A DNA stretch of 64,000 nt, taken from NCBI GenBank assembly GCA_914767715.1, contig OU612067.1, positions 25,208,162 through 25,272,161 on the forward strand, in the 5' to 3' direction. Below the pieces are notes generated by a model. The model did no database searches, had not been told where the DNA came from, and saw only the letters and a list, made by a program, of their open reading frames with translations. The stretch comes from Membranipora membranacea. Its lineage: Eukaryota; Bryozoa; Gymnolaemata; Cheilostomatida; Membraniporidae. Shown one piece after another: positions 35,199-48,341 of the stretch; positions within the stretch are counted from its first letter, which is position 1; every line of letters begins with the position of its first letter. A program made the position numbers and the translations under genes.

Positions 35199-37854
35199 GA
35201 TAGCATCTACTTCCCTGTAGCTTACGAGTTTCTGACTCAGTATTAAATGCAATTTTAGCAAAACACTGAGTGATGAAGAAAAGGCTTTTGAGACTTTATT
35301 TGCTGTTATGAAAATGAATAGCTCAGCAAATAACTTAGTGAATTGATGTGAAGTGAACCAGATATGTTTGAATAGCTTATGTGATTGAATGTATTGCGCA
35401 GCACTGAGATTTGATCGAGTGAAGCCTCATGAGTAAAAAAGGCTAAAAGGAAGTTACAATTTGCTTCTTGTTTCAATCCGTCAACAACCTCTCTAACATA
35501 TATTACATATGCCATGCTGTAGCCTACAGACCTAATACCATGTGTCAAGGGTGTGTAAATAGGTCCTGAAGTCCCCGAGGTCGAGGTCGGCATTTTAATC
35601 TACATCAAGTTTCTACAGAGACCTATCAGACGGACATAACTCAAATATCCGATTTGTTGACTTGTAGGGTTAAAAATTTGTATGTCAGAGTCACCTCGCT
35701 TTCCGCCAGCCACCAAGGAATCTTTTTTGAACATGATAAGACTGCTCAGCTATTTGGTGTCTGTTTGTCTTCCCACCCATTTTTTACTTCTTCATATGAC
35801 GATCACTTTTAAAATAGCGATTGAACGTCTCTCTAAACCAGGGAGGGTGGGATCCCACCCTCCCTCAACCAAAAAAAAAATTTAATTTCCTGATAAGTTT
35901 AGAATTATGTTCTCTGACACCACTTACTGTCAACTTTATAAAATACCCTGTAGCTGGGCCGTTGTTAGTTATCCACTGTCACTCTTTGCACAGGAATGCC
36001 GGAGTTGCCTTGCACGTGCCCACTCATTGTTTGCCGGTGCTTCTTAGGCTAGGCCTTTGTATGATCAGGGAGCTATGTCTCAAACTCCCTGGTTTGATAA
36101 TCATATCGCGGACCTTATTTTAAAATTTGTCATCTCCGATAACTAGGATGAAATGATGCAGTTTTCTAATGTGGGAAAGTGAAATGCAGCATTGGCCTGT
36201 AAGAATAAGGGAGAGTAGGATGTGTTCTTACATGTTTAAAATGAAAGACCTGTTCTCCTTGAGCGATAAACATTCATAAAAGAGACCTGACTGGACATCA
36301 ATCACAAGTACCACCAGCGGTTAAAAACTCCTCGCTAAGGTGTTGGTCAATTATTACTATACATAATAAAAGTTGATGAGAGTTGGTTAAAGTTATATAG
36401 TTTATAGTATATTTGTAAACTAGAATTTTTTCGTTGCCGTGAACTTAAAATCAGAGGCAAAAATAAGAATCAAAGCAAGCATCAAACTAGACTCCATATA
36501 ATATAAGATATAATGTGTCCGCATTACGATCTACAATCCAAAGGTAAAATTAAACAATGAGTATTTCCTTAGTCTAAAATAGTTTCAAATGCAACAGACA
36601 AATAAAATCATTCATTAATATCACCACGATACAGACAACTCAACAAATCCAGAGAAATAAAACAAATGCATTATATATTTTAGTAAAGTTGGTACTATAT
36701 AATATCTAATCTCTAAAATGAGGATGGGATGTAATTCTGTGCATAGAAAATTACAGTTATTTTATAATCAAAATAGGAAGGAAGAAAATTCCAAACACAA
36801 TATAACATAATGCATGATACTCAACAGGCCCCATTGACTTCGCAGTCATCAGCGCATCACATTCCAAGGTCAATATAAAAAATAATAGAATATCAAAAGA
36901 TTGTCAAAAATGTATCAAGAACTCCCGGAAATAACTAATGGTCTACCTATGTCTACTTCTTCAGACTTTTCAGAGCTTTCAGTGGATTGAGAAGTTTCTT
37001 TCTGATGGCATCAGTTCCTCTCTGTGCTGTTTTATTACCGATCTGGTCGAGGGATAACTCCCGAGGATTATCAGTTAGTGTTGCTTTCACAAACCCTGAA
37101 TAAAAAAACAACACTTAATCTCAATAAATATTTAAGACTTCTCTATCTCTCTCACACCAAAGTACGCAGTATTCTGATGACAAGTACAAACTTAAAGCTA
37201 GATACACAGCTATGTCAATCAAGTATTTTACATTTAAAGAGGTTGTTGGAGCTGATTAGAGCCAAGTTCAACAAGGTTCAATGAGCGGACAACTTCAAAA
37301 AAGCATCTATCAATAATTACCTCTCTCTATGGCCTGTTCAGCTGGTATTTTCTCCCATGTTATATTATGTATATACTCTCCTGTACTCTTGTCTATAATA
37401 CCGGCAGCGACAGCCTCATGGAATAACAGCTTCTTCCTGTTTCTCTGATCGATGACGGCGTGTACTGAGTAAGTCTTCAGTACTTCTTCATGTACTGTGC
37501 CTATATCATAAAACAAAACAGACATCTAATACCAAGACATCACTGAGCTGTTAGGGATTAGAACAGAACTTATGTACCCCTGTCTCAGCGGCCCCAAATT
37601 TGTTTTACAATAGTTGGACGCTGAGATAAGGCTAAACTTATCCACTGAAACTATTAACATCACGATCATAATGGCATGCAAATTGCTGATCCGGAGCTGA
37701 TCTCAGCCTTTCAGAATGGAGTGCAAACATTTTTTATAGGATGCAGACATGCGAACTAGTTTTCATCCAATCAGACTGCTGACAATGGCAGAATTTGAGC
37801 ATGTTCATCTTTAACAACGGGTGTGCATAGCTATGATATTACAGCAAGGCTATG
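35199..37854. repeat. Segmental duplication, copy iii
   Basis: Matches 20668-23871 without that copy's two transposon insertions. Its right end lies beside the truncated membrane exon of receptor pseudogene D2. A perfect 24-base palindrome, GGGAGGGTGGGATCCCACCC plus TCCC, lies at 35842-35866. Confidence 0.8.
36953..37500 (-). pseudogene. Orphan duplicate of the last two plakin-gene exons
   Basis: Exon 37500-37321 (GTVHEEVLKTYSVHAVIDQR ... AVAAGIIDKSTG) and exon 37095-36953 (GFVKATLTDNPREL ... KALKSLKK, stop) duplicate the terminal exons at 22961-23505. Both keep open frames, splice sites and lengths (180 and 143 nt), with few amino-acid changes (Q to H, T to A). No upstream exons precede them; a receptor pseudogene lies upstream instead. 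It probably makes no protein by itself. Confidence 0.8.
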
Positions 37855-37894
37855 ATTCTTCTGCATGTTGAAATATTGACTGAAATGAGTAATT

Positions 37895-39816
37895 ATATTA
37901 TATAGATATTCTGCTGTCTTGTGTTGCCTCATCACTGTCTTGCTTGATCCGCCGAACCTAGTGAAGTGGAGCCAGGAACCACTGTAACAGATGATGTAAA
38001 AAAAATGATCATTGACCAAAATGTTTCACAATATGTGCTGATTGCCAGGGTTGACAAGCATTGCACTGTCTCATCAGTTTGTCTGTCTGTTAAATCTGAT
38101 GACTCAGAGCCAATCAAAGAAACATTTCTCGCTGCAGTCGCTAAAACAATTAAAATCTTTATTGTTCAGTTATTTGACTCTGGTGAAGAGTTTTCGGAAA
38201 GTTTTGAAGGTTGAATTGTTGGGTGGTAAAATTATTTCACTCTGTTGACGCACAAAACAATTTCTTTTTCGCATCGCATAATTTTTTGATCATACTATCA
38301 TCTATTTACTCCAGTTTTATTAATGTAATATAATCTAACTTAACCTTTTATTGTGGTATAATGGACAATTATAAAATCCAATGATTTCAGAAATGAAGCA
38401 TCCAATGGGCAATAATAGCAATCCAGTAGTGACCACGGTCATGTATTTCAGGTCCTTATTAATTTGATTGTTTTCTATTTTAATTTATTTTTTGAGTATG
38501 TTGATAGTTATATTTAACATTGATATAGTTGTGGCATGGCCTGAATGCATTGTCATATCTTATCTGTGTAACTTTTGCTTTTTAATATTCAACAATTCAG
38601 ACCATATGCCCGCCCCTGCAGACTACAATGACCTACTAGACTTACGTGAGTCTAAAATCGTTTTTGATAATGTAGATGATGTTGTAGAGCTGCAGGTTGG
38701 TACAGGAGATTCCCAGGTTCCATTCAAACAGCGGCGGTGTAAGCTGGTCCCATCGGTGCAGGTTATATTGAAGTTGAAGTTATGCGAGTCTCCAAGACGA
38801 GAGATCAGAGCCATGTTAGGAATGTCGGCACAACCTATAACTGAAATGGAAAAAACATTCTGTAGCTCACATGGATTCTTGTAGTAATCACTGATATCTG
38901 TTGGATTTAGTTATGCTTACCTGTGAAACTTATTAGAAATCCTGGGAAGATTTGGAGACCTGATCGAGCGGTGAAATTGAATTTCAGAGTGTTTCTATTT
39001 GAGATATGATAAAAGTATTCTCATTAGGATTTGTCTTCCTCCAGCACATCCGTACAGCTCAGTGTGCCCATTATCTATAGAAAACTGATCGAGTCTGTTA
39101 TCGTTTCTTCTATATCAGTAGTTTCACAATCACGTAAAGTCAGACTGCCAATCATAAACCTGATGTATTTGATGTCTAGTTTAGTACTTGCAGGTGGTAT
39201 ATTCATTGTCAATATGTTAGAGGTCGGTCTGGGATGGCTGTCTATTAAACCTGATGCTGTTGTAGTAGGCATGGAAATTGAAAAAAAAAAAAAGTATGTT
39301 ATTTTCACCATGAGCAACATAGTTCTTGCTATTCCTACATACAAAGTACATGCGCAAATCATGGCCGTAAGTGGTGAGTGTCATTTTCAGACTTTTTCCA
39401 AATGGTAGCGATTGCTTACATTTTCCTTAGCCAAAGCTACCAGGCTGCTCTTCTAGGCAATTTAATTAAATCAATTTTAATAATTTAAGTTTAAACTCCC
39501 ATATACAGTACACCATCTGCCGGCAGGTACATCACTGTTGAAGTGAACATCACCACAGCCGAGCTTAGCCGATATGTGTGATTTTGAGCTGCTCTGTGTC
39601 AGAAATGGCCAATCATCACAACCACCCCACGACACTGGAATGCTAGCCTTATGCACTAGGTTTAACCAAAATGTGTTTGGTAGGGAACTTATCACAACTT
39701 TTGTCTCTTCCTGTGCATTGTTAAAACTTCCAGGATAGTTTGGACTGAGAATTAATCTTGAAGAGTTAGTTTGAGTGTATTCAATATTCAGAGTGCCCTC
39801 TTCTTTCATTACCAAG
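37895..39816 (-). pseudogene. Receptor copy D2: CUB1, CUB2, sushi and partial TM exon, decayed
   Basis: CUB1 at about 39816-39520 (SPNYPGSF, SSLPNTFWLNLV, ends after FNSDVPAG); its acceptor region is replaced by a TAACATCACA-type repeat. CUB2 at about 39290-38936 has an internal deletion (TASGL-DSHPRP), a poly-A tract and a frameshift after ISQIETL. The sushi exon 38840-38646 is intact (NFNITC ... RRCLNGTWESPVPTC). The membrane exon begins at 37981 (VPGSTSLGSADQA), suffers a 5-nt deletion giving a stop, and homology ends near 37900 before the hydrophobic segment. No signal peptide or tail exon. Several independent lesions make this a pseudogene. Confidence 0.8.
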
Positions 39817-39830
39817 ACACCTTCAAACAT

Positions 39831-40349
39831 AGCATAACATCACATAACATAACATCAGGTAAGTGAGGATTCTAACACCAAGGAGTCTTCTTGTTTGATA
39901 TATGCTAGAGCAGTCATCCATGCACCTGGCTTGCTGCCAACCACAGAAGGCCTGTGCATATGTGAATATTAAACAAGAGAATAACTCACTAAAAATTCAT
40001 ATTTCTCAGAGATATGTCTGGATCACCTTAGAAATACATTAATAATGCCAGGAGACTGGGGTGGAAGCCTAATCATGACAACACCCACCCATCATATCAG
40101 CACTGATTTTATTAAATCATTTATGATTCTGAATATAAATCAATAGCTGTAAATATCAATCTACAATCATTATTTATGGTAAAGTACCTTCACAATCTCC
40201 CCTTCCCCAATACAATATTTAACAAACCTGGAAAGATTAGAACTTGAAGTTTTGCATCCTGTCTGAGCACTTATGACAAGATATTGTTAATTATTCAAAC
40301 TCAGTACACTTACATTTTAATAATTAACTAGAGATTATAATTCAAATTT
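39831..40349. other. Spacer left of the LTR element
   Basis: AT-rich DNA with no ORF or domain that I recognise. Confidence 0.4.
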
Positions 40350-41316
40350 TGTGAGATGACTTCACAGCTTCCTTTGGAGGACCCAGGAGGGTCAGGAGAA
40401 GGAGCGGCAGAAGCTGTGAGATAACCTCACAGCTTTCTCGGATGACTCAGGAGAGTCAATAAAAAGGGAGAGCAGAAGCTGTGAGATCTCAAGTTCTCAC
40501 AGCTCAGGAGATTTCAGATAAAGAGAATGGAGCCAGGTGATACCAGACGACGTCAACCACTTCAAAATAATGTATATAATTAAAGTCCAACCTCCGCCTT
40601 TTTGGAGGGTTCAAACACTGACATTTGAATAATATATATAATTAAAACCTTTTTATTAGACATAAATTAAAGCCCAACCTCCGTCTTTTTGGAGGGTTCA
40701 AACGCTGACATTTGAATAATATATATAATTAAAACCTTTTTATTAGACATAAATTAAAGCCCAACCTCCGTCTTTTTGGAGGGTTCAAACGCAAACATTT
40801 AAATGATATAGATAATTAAAACCTTTTTTATCAGACACAAAATCTAAATCAAATCTCCGCTTTTGTCAAGAGGATGGGCAAATGCAATCTCCGGTTTTTT
40901 GGCCATGCTCACCCGCCGTGATGAACCCCTGTGCATATAAAAACCGGGGGAACATCAAGGCAGGTCAGTTCTGGTTGGAGAGCCCTTGGAGCATGTTTCT
41001 CTGGTATAGTATAGATTGCTTTTCTGGTATCTAACTTAGTTTATTATTCAAGAATAAAAATTGATTTTAATGTCGAAAAGGCATCTCAACTATGAGTCAT
41101 TAGTAAATTGAATTAATACCTACTTGTAACAAAATTCTAAAGAACAATGTTGTGGATAAATTTGATTAGGTAAACAAAACACTTTTTGTATGGAGTTGCC
41201 TTCTTCCTCAACAGGAAGAAGTTAACTCCATACAAAATAAACATGAGCAAAATGAATGAAATAGTGGTGTCTGTTCTGCTCGGGTATTTGGCCCCAAGTG
41301 GGTCGAATATGCGACA
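40350..41316 (+). repeat. 5' LTR (967 bp)
   Basis: Contains two to three 65-bp units (CTGTGAGATAACTTCACAG hairpin), three units of about 86 bp (AACCTCCGCCTTTTTGGAGGG), a TATA box (CATATAAAAACC, 40935) with a start-like TCAGTTC about 30 bases on, AATAAA signals and a stem-loop at 41205-41240 (GTATGGAGTT ... AACTCCATAC). Confidence 0.85.
40934..40945 (+). promoter_or_regulatory. TATA box of the LTR promoter
   Basis: GCATATAAAAACC followed by GGTCAGTTCTGG about 30 bases downstream. The same text occurs in the 3' LTR near 46535. Confidence 0.6.
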
Positions 41317-44300
41317 GAATTCTGGCGCCCCGAGTGAATTTTAACTTACGACCTTCAAGTTTGGGACTGATTCGCGATCATGCTGTGTTATTGTCATTAT
41401 ATCCACTTTATTTAGCATCGATCTAGAGTAATATCCATGTGAGTACATGTAGCAGTATCATTTTTTGTCTCTTAGTATTAATCGAGCGTCTCTTAGTATT
41501 AATCCAGTGAGACGATAGCTGTAGTTTTGTTGCCACAGTTAGCCATAATTCAGTTATCATTATCCATTGCTCAAGATGTGTAGTGGATGTTTCTTCTTCT
41601 CTCATACTGTAGTGCTGGTGTGATGCTTGTCACTTTTGGCGATCAGCATGATTGTTTCTTTCCAGTGCCTGTAATAATAAGAGTTAAAGGGCGTTAATCA
41701 TGCATCAACACATTCACGCTTGTATCAGCTAGATGTTTTATTTATAGGACATTAACATTATTATTCTATTCTCTAGATATAATTAATGCTGGATAGGATT
41801 GTATTCAAACCGAACTTCCCGAGCCGACGACATATTTAGCTAAAGAGAGATTAATCACCCATTACAACGTAAGTTGACAAAACAGCCTTTACCTCACAAA
41901 TCACCAGGTTAAGCCTTGAGAAAATTATAGGGTTTGAAAATTCTTTTGAGACGACAAAATTACAACCATGGACAACAAAAGTATTTATAAATGATGGAAA
42001 AACTGAAGTGAATTGAGATAGAACTTGTGGGAAATTCTGGTCCAGTAAAAATGCTGGGACGGATAAACAAAATATTTATATGGATACTGGAAAAATATTA
42101 TTATTACTATGGAGGAAAAAATTGGCGGACAAATTGAAAGGAAAATAGGAGGAAAATTATGGAAAATTGAAACCGGGGAGCTCCAGCGGCAACTAATCAC
42201 TCCATTTGTATGGAATAGGCCTATAGGGCTAGTTGTCAGAGGCTGCAGACTAATCAAATAAATACGCGTAATTAGTTGAGTTAATATCATTCCTTCATTA
42301 AAGATTGTCTGAATCTGGCTCTATCTGACAACTGGTCTGACTCTGTACACTTGGGGGGATTGATTGTCCATATGTTATACAAAGAGGATATAAAGGAGGA
42401 TATAAGGAGGATATTTATTTTATAGGATTTATTTAATTTTTTTTTTCAAGTCTTTTGTCAAAAATCAGGCGCTTTCAACTTCTGATTACAGGATGAAGCT
42501 TCAAAACTACTAGCAATTTTCCTTTCATTTAGTTGTTTTGCCTGTGTTTAGAGTTAAGTTCACTAATTTTCTATACAACTTGAAAAGTTTTATTTTTGTT
42601 GTCACCAGTATCTTTTTAGATTTGGAGGTAAATAGTTTAAACTAGTGAAACATTTATACTCCCATGTTCTTGCAAGTTTTTCACCAACGTTGTCTGTGGT
42701 TTTGATTTTTACAAACGGAATATAAATAATTATAACTGGTCTCAAAAGTCAACACGCAATGACATTTTATACAAACCCCTTCGGTAGAATGGGATCATTT
42801 AACCACGGGGACGGTAAGTCATGCTAATAATAGGAAGTGACTATAAGAAAATTGCGTAATAATGGACATTGATGTACAATGCTATGTGTATTCAGACATC
42901 CAAATTATGTTAAAAAGTTACCCAACAACATACCTGTCACAAGCGGCGGATGCCTTGAGATATCTCATCGCCATACCTGCCAGTTGGTCAGCTTACAGGC
43001 TATCATGGGGTTAAACTACCAAATACAAATTGTGATATGAATATAAATATTGCTGGTTTCATGATCATTTTTCTATGGATAATTGCGTGTTGACTGATAT
43101 CAATGTATTTACAAGACAAGGTAAACCATTGGAAATTTGTGTAGGTGATTTGTCAGGTTGTTTTTAAAAGGATGGTTATTTGTCGGCTCGGGATGGTTCA
43201 ATGGTCATTTGGGGAACTTATAAGTATTACAGTTATATTGCTGCGAACCTCTCAACACAAATAACCCTGTGCCGGCGAAACATAGAATTCACATGTACTT
43301 GTTGTAAATAACTCAATGTACATACCTTGTCGCCCAGTTGGGGGATAATCTTTTCAGTTGTAGGTCTAATAATGACTAAGATATGTAGTTGATTACCAAA
43401 TTGGGAATCTCCGCTATTATATGTATGGCCTCATTTATTACTAGGCTAGTTGACTTAGTGCTGAGGTTAGCTGAGTGTTGAAGTCTACCTGCACAGCACA
43501 ACTAACACAAGTAGTTAGTTTCCATAGCAATAGGTATGATTGATGAGTACTATCTAATTGAAAAGATGTCTAATGTATTAGGGGGTTAAATGCTACTAAA
43601 CCTGCTTATGGCATAATTTCGCTTGACTTCCACTCTGATGTTAACAAACTTATTTCAAGTAAACTATTTCATGGTTGGCTGTCAGTGGGCTTTAATTCCA
43701 ATAGCAGGCGTATCAACCACAACCACGCATAGAGATACAGGAACTAATTTAGAAGGGCATGTCAGATGGTGTATTACCTGTAATTAGATAATATAAGATT
43801 TTAGATGCGCATTAGAATTTTCACAGTCATTTGGGAGTCAATGTTTGTGATTTATCATTTATTTAGTTAACTATTTAAGGGAGGTCTTGGCATTGGACGT
43901 TTGTGTTGTTTATCTATAATGGTGACTCTTAGTGCGCTGTTAAAGATCCGGACGAAACTTTAGATAGTTTTTTTTTTTTGGTTTTTTTTTTTTTTTTTTA
44001 AAGTTCCAAGTAATTGTAAATGCAGATATCTCTGTATGTTAGTAAAACTGGTTTTATCAATTGACCACTGGTTCTGACAACACTACTAGCCTCAATAGCC
44101 TAAATAGCATTAGTAGAATATGGAATGGAGTCTTGATTAGCACTCCATCTATTGATGTGGGAGGGGATAACTCTCCGTTAGCATTAGTTTCATACACATT
44201 GGATATTCAATGAACTAAGATTAAATTAGGATAAGGTGTTTGAAGTAATTAAATAAATGAAGATAAATTATGCATTTAATACTTTTTTTGTATTAGGTAA

Positions 44301-45416
44301 ATAAGAGTGTATGGATTTAAACAAACATTTATAGCTAATTCTGAATGTAGGCACATGCCAATGACCTTGTCTGTCAGATTTGGATCGCGGGGACCTGGGA
44401 GCTTTAGCTGTAGGATTACTCCAATGATTGAAGCATTGTATCCTACTGTTGAGTGATGTGCAGGTTTTTGGGGGAGGGGCCCAGAAGAACTATTCAGTTT
44501 TGTTTCACTATACTCAGTTTACAGTGTCAGTAAACATTTCTTTAGAATTGCCTTTCACAGCGTCCTGCCGCTCCCTGACTGTCACATGCGGGAATAATCT
44601 CTCATGTAGGGTTTGGGTTTCCCTTCCACCTGATGGTAGGGCCTAAGTCACTCGCGACTATGATTCAGTTGTAGTGCAATTACTGTGAGCCTTCCAATAT
44701 AAAGCAATCAGGGAGGCAAACTGGGCTTACGAGCCTACGTTGGTAGGGTGAGCTTCATGATCACAGGCATTCCAAACTTTGAATCGGCAAAATATTGATG
44801 GACAATGTCGAGCCAACTATCCTGATGAGCAAGGAATATAATGTTAATAAAGTTTGTGAAGATTTGGACATTTCTCTCACAAGTGCGAAAGGAAATAATT
44901 GCGATAATATTATGAGTTTTATTTTTTGTCGCGAGGAAGGAGGACACAACTCCGAATTGAATGCTAAAATTGTCTATTGTGTACATTAAACAATGTTCCT
45001 GAATTTGCTTAGAATTGTTGGGAGTGGGAAGTGACCTGTCATTTTGCCTTTAGTGTCATATTCTTTAGATTAGGTCACCTGATAACCATTCTATGCTATT
45101 TCCTTTGGTTCTCCGCGGAATGTCTGGCATTCCGGATTAACCGATTTGTTTTCAGAAGGGAGTGAATGACTGCTTTCAATGCTGCTTATATAATGGCGAT
45201 CTAAGATGTATAATCATTCATTATGGTGGGCTGGCTATCCTGATGGACAGGGAGACTCAATAGAAAGGGGATGTCACTAATTGAAAATTACTATGGAGAC
45301 CCAGGGTGAACTATGGCAACTTTGCTACCCAAGTGGATCAGGAGGCGATGATCAGAGGAGTGGCAGAGGAAGTGAGACCTCAACTCGGACAGCGGGGATC
45401 AGGATGAGCCGGGAGG

Positions 45417-46917
45417 TGTGAGATAACTTCACAGCTTCCTTTGGTGGACCCAGGAGGGTCAGGAGAAGGAGAAGCAGAAGCTGTGAGATAACTTCACAGC
45501 TTCCTTTGGAGGACCCAGGAGGGTCAGGAGGAGGAGCGGCAGAGGCTGTGAGATAACCTCACAGCTTTCTCGGATGACTCAGGAGAGTCAATAAAGAAGG
45601 AGCGGCAGAAGCTGTGAGATAACTTCACAGCTTCCTTTGGAGGACCCAGGAGGGTCAGGAGAAGGAGCTACAGAAGCTGTGAGATAACTTCACAGCTTCC
45701 TTTGGAGGACCCAGGAGGGTCAGGAGAAGGAGCGGCAGAGGCTGTGAGATAACTTCACAGCTTCCTTTGGAGGACCCAGGAGGGTCAGGAGAAGGAGCGG
45801 CAGAGGCTGTGAGATAACTTCACAGCTTCCTTTGGAGGACCCAGGAGGGTCAGGAGAAGGAGCGGCAGAAGCTGTGAGATAACTTCACAGCTTCCTTTGG
45901 AGGACCCAGGAGGGTCAGGAGAAGGAGCGGCAGAAGCTGTGAGATAACCTCACAGCTTTCTCGGATGACTCAGGAGAGTCAATAAAAAGGGAGAGCAGAA
46001 TCTCAAGTTCTCACAGCTCAGGAGATTTCAGATAAAGAGAATGGAGCCAGGTGATACCAGACGACGTCAACCACTTCAAAATAATGTATATAATTAAAGT
46101 CCAACCTCCGCCTTTTTGGAGGGTTCAAACGCTGACATTTGAATAATATATATAATTAAAACCTTTTTATTAGACATAAATTAAAGCCCAACCTCCGCCT
46201 TTTTGGAGGGTTCAAACGCTGACATTTGAATAATATATATAATTAAAACCTTTTTATTAGACATAAATTAAAGCCCAACCTCCGCCTTTTTGGAGGGTTC
46301 AAACGCTGACATTTGAATAATATATATAATTAAAACCTTTTTATTAGACATAAATTAAAGCCCAACCTCCGTCTTTTTGGAGGGTTCAAACGCTGACATT
46401 TGAATAATATAGATAATTAAAACCTTTTTTATCAGACACAAAATCCAAATCAAATCTCCGCTTTTGTCAAGAGGATGGGCAAATGCAATCTCCGGTTTTT
46501 TGGCCATGCTCACCCGCCGTGATGAACCCCTGTGCATATAAAAACCGGGGGAACATCAAGGCAGGTCAGTTCTGGTTGGAGAGCCCTTGGAGCATGTTTC
46601 TCTGGTATAGTATAGATTGCTTTTCTGGAATCTAACTTAGTTTATTATTCAAGAATAAAAATTGATTTTTATGACGAAAAGGCATCTCAACTATGAGTCA
46701 TTAGTAAATTGAATTAATACCTACTTGTAACAAAATTCTAAAGAACAATGTTGTGGATAAATTTGATTAGGTAAACAAAACACTTTTTGTATGGAGTTGC
46801 CTTCTTCCTCAACAGGAAGAAGTTAACTCCATACAAAATAAACATGAGCAAAATGAATGAAATAGTGGTGTCTGTTTTGCTCGGGTATTTGGCCCCAAGT
46901 GGGTCGAATATGCGACA
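45417..46917 (+). repeat. 3' LTR (1501 bp), minisatellite-expanded
   Basis: Same layout as the 5' LTR but with nine 65-bp units (starts near 45417, 45482, 45547, 45613, 45678, 45743, 45808, 45873, 45938) and four 86-bp units (near 46103, 46189, 46277, 46363). The unique 3' half is almost identical to the 5' LTR. Confidence 0.85.
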
Positions 46918-47643
46918 ATTTCATTGACAAATCTATATACAAACAAACTTGACAGGGCGTGCAAAGGCAGCAGCTACTTGACTTATGGCCGGTACTTAGT
47001 CAAGAAGCTTTATTTAGAATACAAAAAGAAATCAAAGTAGGAATGCCTACCAGTGACTGGATAGAAAAAGCCACAGCTACCAGAAACAACATTACCATTT
47101 ATAACTTTCTAGATCCAGCCATCAATTCTAAATTTTGTAATAGTTCAAGTTCAGAGAGTTCAACCAGCACAGCGGACTAACAGAGGGAAGCTGTGTAATT
47201 ATAATGTCAGCCAAATTTAATGTAGCTACCAGGTATTACTTTGTAGTTGCCCAGTCTCACATAAAGAGAAGGCAACTCTTACTGTACATACAGATAGTTA
47301 TTATTAATTAGGTATCATGATTCGGTCCATGATAAATAACAATAAATTCATATTAATTGGAAGATTGTAACATTGCAAATAAAATACTTCAGTATATATT
47401 CTCACAGAAAACTCACATCATACCTAACTACCTGCTACATTATTGGATCACATTTATCACATCATATCATGTCTTCCTAAACGTTAAAGCAAGATCAAAC
47501 AATAGGATGCGGGTTCGGGAAGTGGATTCTACTTCTACTTAGGCTGTGAACCATACAGCATTGATATTAGCTAGCTAAGTGGATACTGCTTTTAGAGTCT
47601 CTCCGAAGGACTTTGTCCCTGTAGATTGCTTTGTAGGTAACCA
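46918..47643. other. Spacer right of the LTR element
   Basis: An ORF at 46959-47180 (73 codons, Ser-rich end) resembles nothing I know and is probably chance. Confidence 0.35.
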
Positions 47644-47888
47644 GGGGGGTCTTTCTATTAGAAACAGCCTAAATTGCAATATGATCGCTCACTCAGTGAG
47701 TGAGCGATACCTGCTGGGGCTCTCGCTTTCAGATCGCTCAGTCATTGATGGAACTATATCAATTTTGAGTGCGCGATTTGGGAGCGAGTGTATCTAATTG
47801 AAAGACCAAGTGAGTGATAATTCTGAGCGATGTGATAGTGATAACTTGCATTAGTAAAACATCGGTCTTTCTAATTGAAAGACCCCCC
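47644..47888. mobile_element. MITE with GGGGGGTCTTTC inverted ends
   Basis: Ends GGGGGGTCTTTCTATTAGAA (47644) and TTCTAATTGAAAGACCCCCC (to 47888) are inverted repeats. Inside is a perfect palindrome ATCGCTCACTCA/GTGAGTGAGCGAT. No clear target duplication. Confidence 0.65.
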
Positions 47889-48004
47889 AGATCGTCTAGG
47901 GAAACAGATATTTGTAGGCATGATCTGAGGTAAGCCTAGTTTACAGTTTGTATCAAGTCAAATTGTATTAGTTATAATACTAAAATTACCCCTATGGTTT
48001 CAGT

Positions 48005-48245
48005 AACACCACCACCACCTCATAATACTGAGAGCCTCATTATCCTTGTGCACGGATATACTACTTGGTCACAACGCTGTTCGTTTTGTGGACAGCCAAC
48101 AGTAGGAGGAATGTTGAGCTAAAAACATGTTCGTTGAATAGCCATCCGCCATCTCTGTAAAAACGCCACCCGCTTATGACAAATACCCGTCCGGCACTGC
48201 TAACTGGTCATGCATTTCCCCTTGTATCAATCTCAAAGTGTGACT
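48005..48245. repeat. Dispersed repeat shared with 17690-17945
   Basis: Same unidentified family as the repeat near 17.8 kb; it abuts the left inverted arm at 48256. Confidence 0.5.
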
Positions 48246-48255
48246 GTATCATCCT

Positions 48256-48341
48256 GATGCCTATCAGACCACCACCGGATTTCCGCGTGGCCACTGGTGG
48301 TTGCCAACTCGGCATCTAGCTGGCACTCAGACATCCGGATG
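48256..48341 (+). repeat. Left inverted arm around the LINE
   Basis: GATGCCTATCAGACCACCAC ... CGGATTTCCGCGTGG ... CTGGTGGTTGCC ... TGGCACTC. It pairs with 51677-51766 (about 80-85% by eye). Confidence 0.75.

Larger units (their letters stand above)
40350..46917 (+). mobile_element. LTR retroelement lacking coding sequence (LARD-like)
   Basis: Direct repeats at 40350-41316 and 45417-46917 both start TGTGAGAT and end GCGACA, so they have the TG...CA form of LTRs. The 4-base flanks are ATTT on both sides. Six bases after the left LTR is TGGCGCCCCGAGTG (41323-41336), a tRNA primer-binding-site type sequence beginning TGG. A purine-rich CCGGGAGG precedes the right LTR. The 4.1-kb interior has only short ORFs and no gag, protease, RT or integrase that I can see. 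It includes long T runs at 43970-44000. Orientation plus is set by the PBS. It would depend on an autonomous partner. Confidence 0.85.

Noticed and set aside
41423-44989. Short ORFs inside the LTR element as gag-pol remnants
   Set aside because: None shows a zinc knuckle, protease, RT or integrase motif.
45417-46010. CRISPR-like array
   Set aside because: Units are 65-bp tandem repeats without unique spacers, in an animal LTR.
46959-47180. 73-codon ORF next to the 3' LTR
   Set aside because: Ser-rich end and no homology I can recognise; no family exon phase or motif.
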